Of a stretch of DNA of 64,000 nucleotides, positions 61,178-64,000 are shown one piece after another (position 1 is the stretch's first letter; every line of letters starts with the position of its first letter). The notes beneath the pieces were generated by a model. That model saw only the letters and a list, made by a program, of their open reading frames with translations, was not told the origin of the DNA and did not search any database. The stretch comes from Phycisphaerae bacterium (lineage in GTDB: Bacteria > Planctomycetota > Phycisphaerae > UBA1845 > JAFGLZ01), in NCBI GenBank assembly GCA_016927755.1, contig JAFGLZ010000183.1, forward strand, positions 1 to 64,000. The letters run 5' to 3'. A program made the translations under genes and the position numbers.

Positions 61178-61223
61178 ATGTCATCCTCATGTCATCGTCA
61201 TGTCATCCGCCATCAAGTAGGCT
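61178..61223 (+). promoter_or_regulatory. Response-regulator operator and promoter, site 2
   Basis: Three head-to-tail 11-bp repeats: ATGTCATCCTC (61178-61188), ATGTCATCGTC (61189-61199), ATGTCATCCGC (61200-61210), then TAGGCT as -10 (61218-61223), ten bases after the last ATGTCATC. The same sequence order with the same spacing occurs at 63666-63711, including the shared lead-in ATTGCrCGG. Likely drives the gene at 61413. Confidence 0.75.
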
Positions 61224-61282
61224 CTCCGCAAATCCGGCTGGCGTCCCGGCAGCGCGTGCAAAAAGGTGAGCCGATCGGATTT

Positions 61283-61345
61283 AAGGAGGTACCCCCACTG
61301 GCTGGGGTCAGCCCACATCGACCTGGTGGGTTCTCCTGCACCTCC
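61283..61345 (+). other. Structured leader with an orphan Shine-Dalgarno
   Basis: AAGGAGGT at 61283-61290 is a near-perfect anti-16S match, but no ATG, GTG or TTG follows at a usable distance. It can pair with ACCTCC at 61340-61345, and CCCC/GGGG pairs inside. It lies in the leader of the methyltransferase gene. It may be a regulatory hairpin or the start region of a lost small gene. Confidence 0.4.
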
Positions 61346-61412
61346 CGAGGCCAACCCGAAGCCGTTGGTTAGAAGGTCCGACCAGGTCACAGCAAGTCGA
61401 TTGAGAGCGAAC

Positions 61413-62222
61413 ATGGAAGTGAGCCCTCCAAAACGAAGTCTTGCCGTCGACCGTTACCGATCGGACTTCGGGGCGGCCGCCTACGAACGCAAGTACACCC
61501 GTACCTGGTTCCGCCGACTCGACAACGCCCGCGAGCATCGCATCCTGTCTCGACTGCTCCTGCGGTTCGACTCGCCCATCAGCGTGCTCAACGTCGCTTG
61601 CGGGGCCGGTCGTTTCGGAGAGATCCTGGCCCGATGGTCACCGGCGGCGACGTGCCTGGATTTTTCAATGAACATGCTGTTCCTATGCCGCCACAACCTT
61701 GGAGAGGCCTCTGCCGACATGAGGTTCATTCAGGCGGATGCCGTGCAATTGCCCTTCGCCGATCGGTCGTTCGATGTGGTCCTGGCGGTGCGCCTCACGC
61801 ACCACATCCACGACCCGTCTCGGCGTCAGGCCCTTGTTGAACAGCTCTTCCGTGTGGCCCGGCGCGGCGTCATCATGACCTTCACCGATCGCGCCTCGCC
61901 AAAGGGTCGTCTGCGTCACATCCGTCAGCGATGGTTCGGCCGAAAACGCGGCGAGACCATGATCGACCGCGAAGCGCTCTTTGCCCTGGCCGAGACACAG
62001 GCGTTCCGCCCCACGATCATCTCGCCCATATCAAGGCTGTTCTCGACTCAGGTCTACGTCCTCCTGGAAAGGCCGTTTCAGGTCGGCACGGGCCCCCTCG
62101 ATCGGAGTGCGACCGGACCGTTCGCCGCCAAAGCCCAGCGTGACGCGGAACGTCGCCCCGGCAGCGGACTCCACGGAGAGGGTCCCCGCCAGGAGCGCCA
62201 CCAGTTGCTTGCACAGCGGTAA
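61413..62222 (+). CDS. SAM-dependent methyltransferase, class I, with an extended tail
   Basis: 269 aa. The N-terminal part has FGAAAYERKYTRTWFRRLDNAREHRILSRL, then motif I VLNVACGAGRFGEILARWSP, CLDFSMNMLFLCRHN, ADMRFIQADAVQLPFADRSF and VVLAVRLTHHIHDP, as in Methyltransf_11-type enzymes. Similarity ends around VYVLLERPF near residue 226. The remaining 40 residues are read antisense to a histidine-kinase remnant at 62031-62303 and are low-complexity, so the original stop seems to have been lost by rearrangement. The ATG at 61413 has GAGAGCGAAC upstream. Operator site 2 lies about 190 nt upstream, which ties it to the metal response. Substrate unknown (protein, lipid or metalloid). Confidence 0.75.
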   Translation: MEVSPPKRSLAVDRYRSDFGAAAYERKYTRTWFRRLDNAREHRILSRLLLRFDSPISVLNVACGAGRFGEILARWSPAATCLDFSMNMLFLCRHNLGEASADMRFIQADAVQLPFADRSFDVVLAVRLTHHIHDPSRRQALVEQLFRVARRGVIMTFTDRASPKGRLRHIRQRWFGRKRGETMIDREALFALAETQAFRPTIISPISRLFSTQVYVLLERPFQVGTGPLDRSATGPFAAKAQRDAERRPGSGLHGEGPRQERHQLLAQR

Positions 62223-62303
62223 ACCCAGACCGCGGTGCAGTCCCGTCGCTCCCCTAGCCGCGTCGCCCCGCGCTGCGCCGAGCCCCTGCGTAAGACCGAC
62301 CAA
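62031..62303 (-). pseudogene. C-terminal fragment of a histidine kinase ATPase domain
   Basis: On the minus strand, the codons around residues 20-62 of this frame read GLHRGLGLPLCKQLVALLAG and TLSVESAAGATFRVTLGF. These are the G2 box and last strand of a HATPase_c domain (GLGLxxxKxLVxxxGGxLxVxSxxGxGTxFxxxLP). The H, N and G1 boxes are absent, so no active kinase is encoded. The 3' half is antisense to the methyltransferase tail. It begins 9 nt from the PepSY-like gene stop. A relic left by a deletion or insertion event. Confidence 0.65.
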
Positions 62304-62311
62304 GAGCGCCG

Positions 62312-62794
62312 CTACAGGCGGCGTCCATCCGGGGCCACCTTGATCTTTGCGGGCAGGCCCAACCTCCGGTACTTCGCCTTGTAGTACACCTTGGTCTCCG
62401 CGAGCTTGGTGACCTTGCCGGACCCGAGCTTCCCGAGAACCTCCACCTTCTCGATCTCGGTCAGCTTGGCCCCCTTGGTCGCGCCCGTGATCGTCTCGGC
62501 GACGGCCTTCGGCAGGTCGCTCATCGCCATCCGCGTGTCGACCTTGATAATCCCCCCGTCATGCGAGAGCTTGACCTCCATCTTCTTGGCGCCCTGCGTC
62601 AACTCCGCCTCATAGACCGTCCCACCCCATTTGAGCTCGTTCTCGACCTTCGTAATGGTCGCCTCGGGGAACGCCGTCGCCAGCGACTGTTTCGCCTCCG
62701 GCGTCACCTTGCTCAACTCAACCGAGCAACCCGCGGCACAAAGCAGGCACGTCACCGTCGTGTACCAAACGCTCCGGGCATATTGGCCCACCAT
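62312..62794 (-). CDS. PepSY-like domain lipoprotein
   Basis: 160 aa exported lipoprotein (signal peptide TTVTCLLCAAGC, Cys about 23). The mature part consists of PepSY-like (PF11396-type) repeats: LSKVTPEAKQSLATAFPEATITKVENELK, YEAELTQGAKKMEVKLSHDGGIIKVDTRM and LPKAVAETITGATKGAKLTEIEKVE. It ends KIKVAPDGRRL. AAGGAGATATGAC gives a strong start at 62794. It is followed by the kinase remnant and preceded by a second PepSY-like gene (40 nt). Domains of this type often sit next to two-component or metal systems. Function unknown, possibly periplasmic metal or protease-inhibitor function. Confidence 0.8.
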   Translation of the reverse strand: MVGQYARSVWYTTVTCLLCAAGCSVELSKVTPEAKQSLATAFPEATITKVENELKWGGTVYEAELTQGAKKMEVKLSHDGGIIKVDTRMAMSDLPKAVAETITGATKGAKLTEIEKVEVLGKLGSGKVTKLAETKVYYKAKYRRLGLPAKIKVAPDGRRL

Positions 62795-62834
62795 GTCATA
62801 TCTCCTTCGTCCGTCTCACCGACCCCCTGTCTCG

Positions 62835-63521
62835 TTAGTCATGAACCGCGATGACCGCCTTGCCCGCCGGCGTCAGCAGGACCTCGCGCTTCTTGCCGTT
62901 CACCTCCGCCTTAATCTCATACAGCGTGATCGTCTTCTTCTCGTATTCTACCTTCGATCCCGCCGGAAACCTCTTCTCGGCCGCCTTGCGAACCGCCGCG
63001 GGTACGTCCTCCGCACCCACCTTCTCCTCCAGCTCCATCAGATCGCCATCCGCCGTGACCTCCGCCTCGTGCTTCAGGCCGCCAACCTCCCACTCGGCTT
63101 CGTACACGACCGCGCCGTGCTCCTTCTCGCGCTCCACCTTGATGATCTTGGCCCCGCCGGCGTGCTTCAGAAGGGCATTGCGCGCTGCCTCCGGAACCTG
63201 ATCCAACGAAATCACCTCTTCCTCTTCCTCCCCCTCGATCTCCTTCTTGATCAGCGTCCCGTCAGGCGCAACCTTGATCTCGACCTCTTTCCCTCCGATC
63301 ATCACCTCGGCCTCATACACGGTCTTGCCCTTCTTGGTTTCGCGCTCGATCTCCTGGATGGTACCGCCCTGCGCCTCCTTGAGAATCGTCGCCTTGACGG
63401 CCGGCGGCACCTGATCCAACGACACCTTCTCCTCGTCTGCGTCCTTGGCCAGAACCGTGATGCCCACCGCGCCCAGACAAACCACACTCGCTATCGCTAG
63501 CACCGTCCATCGAATCCTCAT
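62835..63521 (-). CDS. Exported protein with three PepSY-like repeats
   Basis: 228 aa exported protein. Signal peptide VLAIASVVCLGAVGITVLA. Three PepSY-like units follow: VSLDQVPPAVKATILKEAQG...YEAEVMIGGKEVEIKVAPDG, then a Glu-rich linker EGEEEEEV, ISLDQVPEAARNALLKHAGG...YEAEWEVGGLKHEAEVTADG, and VGAEDVPAAVRKAAEKRFPA...YEIKAEVNGKKREVLLTPAG. The linker is a run of glutamates and may bind cations. AGGAGA precedes the ATG at 63521. It lies 40 nt upstream of the other PepSY-like gene, so they form a pair. Operator site 3 lies 145 nt upstream. Confidence 0.82.
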   Translation of the reverse strand: MRIRWTVLAIASVVCLGAVGITVLAKDADEEKVSLDQVPPAVKATILKEAQGGTIQEIERETKKGKTVYEAEVMIGGKEVEIKVAPDGTLIKKEIEGEEEEEVISLDQVPEAARNALLKHAGGAKIIKVEREKEHGAVVYEAEWEVGGLKHEAEVTADGDLMELEEKVGAEDVPAAVRKAAEKRFPAGSKVEYEKKTITLYEIKAEVNGKKREVLLTPAGKAVIAVHD

Positions 63522-63660
63522 GACTGATCTCCTGTTCCAAGCCCTTGCCTGCACCCCCAAAGTCGCGCGATCGGCACGCAGTCGACCGCGAATGCTCACA
63601 ATCAGTATACGGGTCCCGCATGAGAGCACGATGAGAAACGCCCCGCCGAGAGCAACATTG

Positions 63661-63711
63661 CACGGATGTCATCTTCGCGTCACAGGCATGTCATCGTCCG
63701 TCTGCTAGGGT
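63661..63711 (+). promoter_or_regulatory. Response-regulator operator and promoter, site 3
   Basis: Three 11-bp repeats: ATGTCATCTTC (63666-63676), GCGTCACAGGC (63677-63687), ATGTCATCGTC (63688-63698), followed ten bases after the last ATGTCATC by TAGGGT (63706-63711). Lead-in ATTGCACGG as at site 2. It points to the tiny lipoprotein gene at 63808, about 95 nt downstream. Confidence 0.75.
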
Positions 63712-63807
63712 CGTATCCTGTCGTGTCGCTCCAGCGGCCGGTGACAATGCCCTCCGGCCGCACCGAGCGGAGCGGGTGACGTTTGGCAGACAATCAGGAG
63801 AGACGAG

Positions 63808-63975
63808 ATGTTGCATCGTTGGCGTCGGAATCACAAGCGCTGGGCCCTGCTCTGTATGGCGGCCATGCCGGTGCTCGCATCATGCGGATGCACGCTGGAT
63901 CAGTGGATCGTCCCACTTGCCGCGGGGGCCGGGGGACTCCTCGGATGGCAGCTCCTGGGCGCAGGCGCCGCATGA
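63808..63975 (+). CDS. Tiny lipoprotein downstream of operator site 3
   Basis: 55 aa: a basic N-terminus (HRWRRNHKRW), hydrophobic LLCMAAMPVLASC (lipobox, Cys26), then a short mature part that is mostly a hydrophobic helix (WIVPLAAGAGGLLGWQLLGA). GGAG upstream of the ATG at 63808. Two cysteines (SCGC) stand at the lipobox. It resembles in size and build the small lipoprotein at 51061 but differs in sequence. The promoter with 11-bp repeats suggests induction by the metal-sensing regulator. The rest of the window (63976-64000) is too short to judge. Confidence 0.7.
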   Translation: MLHRWRRNHKRWALLCMAAMPVLASCGCTLDQWIVPLAAGAGGLLGWQLLGAGAA

Positions 63976-64000
63976 CCTGGATCAACCCTTCACCGACCCG

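Overview
The window looks like part of a GC-rich chromosome of an anaerobic planctomycete, probably near Phycisphaerae. The support is a set of secreted proteins with VPEP-type PEP-CTERM sorting tails, a pseudopilin with the N-terminal FTLIELLVVVAIIALL signature, secreted FG-GAP, beta-helix and sulfatase-modifying-like proteins, and short palindromic repeats of a kind I associate with planctomycete genomes. The taxonomic call is inference. No rRNA, tRNA or other phylogenetic marker was recognised.

Region 1 (about 0.3-16.7 kb) is a Wood-Ljungdahl (reductive acetyl-CoA) island. A minus-strand operon reads cooS - polyferredoxin - acsB - acsC - acsV (RACo-type activator) - cooC - acsD - acsE - DUF3786-like. 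A strong extended -10 promoter sits in front of cooS. A second cooC-like ATPase gene and fhs run divergently. Together they encode CO2/CO interconversion, acetyl-CoA assembly, the corrinoid Fe-S methyl carrier, its methyltransferase, its reductive activator, nickel-insertion ATPases and formyl-THF synthesis. folD, metF and formate dehydrogenase are not in the window.

Region 2 (about 17-30.8 kb) is a mosaic of single genes: a secreted beta-helix protein, a TalC-type transaldolase, a C-terminally truncated kinase-like gene, an FG-GAP lipoprotein, a triple zinc-ribbon protein, a secreted metallophosphoesterase, a UroD-family methyltransferase with a zinc HxC...C site, a radical SAM protein and a sialidase-fold protein. 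The non-coding interval 21.26-22.02 kb holds diverged tandem units ending in 10-bp-phased CAT repeats.

Region 3 (about 30.9-39.4 kb) is the most distinctive part. A clear promoter (TTGACA-N16-TATACT) is followed by a full cobalamin riboswitch and an intrinsic terminator. After these come PEP-CTERM surface proteins (two from one 'surface protein' family, a PQQ-type beta-propeller and a FGE-like protein), a further paralog, a pseudopilin and a 3' remnant of a homocysteine/corrinoid methyltransferase domain. I read this as a B12-repressed, surface-displayed cobalamin acquisition locus. That fits a cell whose acetyl-CoA pathway needs corrinoid.

Region 4 (about 39.8-46.6 kb) carries two large secreted proteins (propeller plus alpha-barrel, and beta-helix) and a B12-binding radical SAM enzyme.

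Region 5 (about 46.7-64 kb) is a heavy-metal efflux island. A seven-gene minus-strand run encodes an outer-membrane barrel, a TolC-type factor, and two HME-RND pumps each with its own adaptor, plus a tiny lipoprotein. A divergent OmpR/CusS-like two-component system follows, then a methyltransferase, a histidine-kinase remnant, two PepSY-like proteins and another tiny lipoprotein. Three sites here share an 11-bp-periodic TGTCATC direct repeat, two of them with identical spacing to a TAGGnT -10 element. They look like the operators of the local response regulator.
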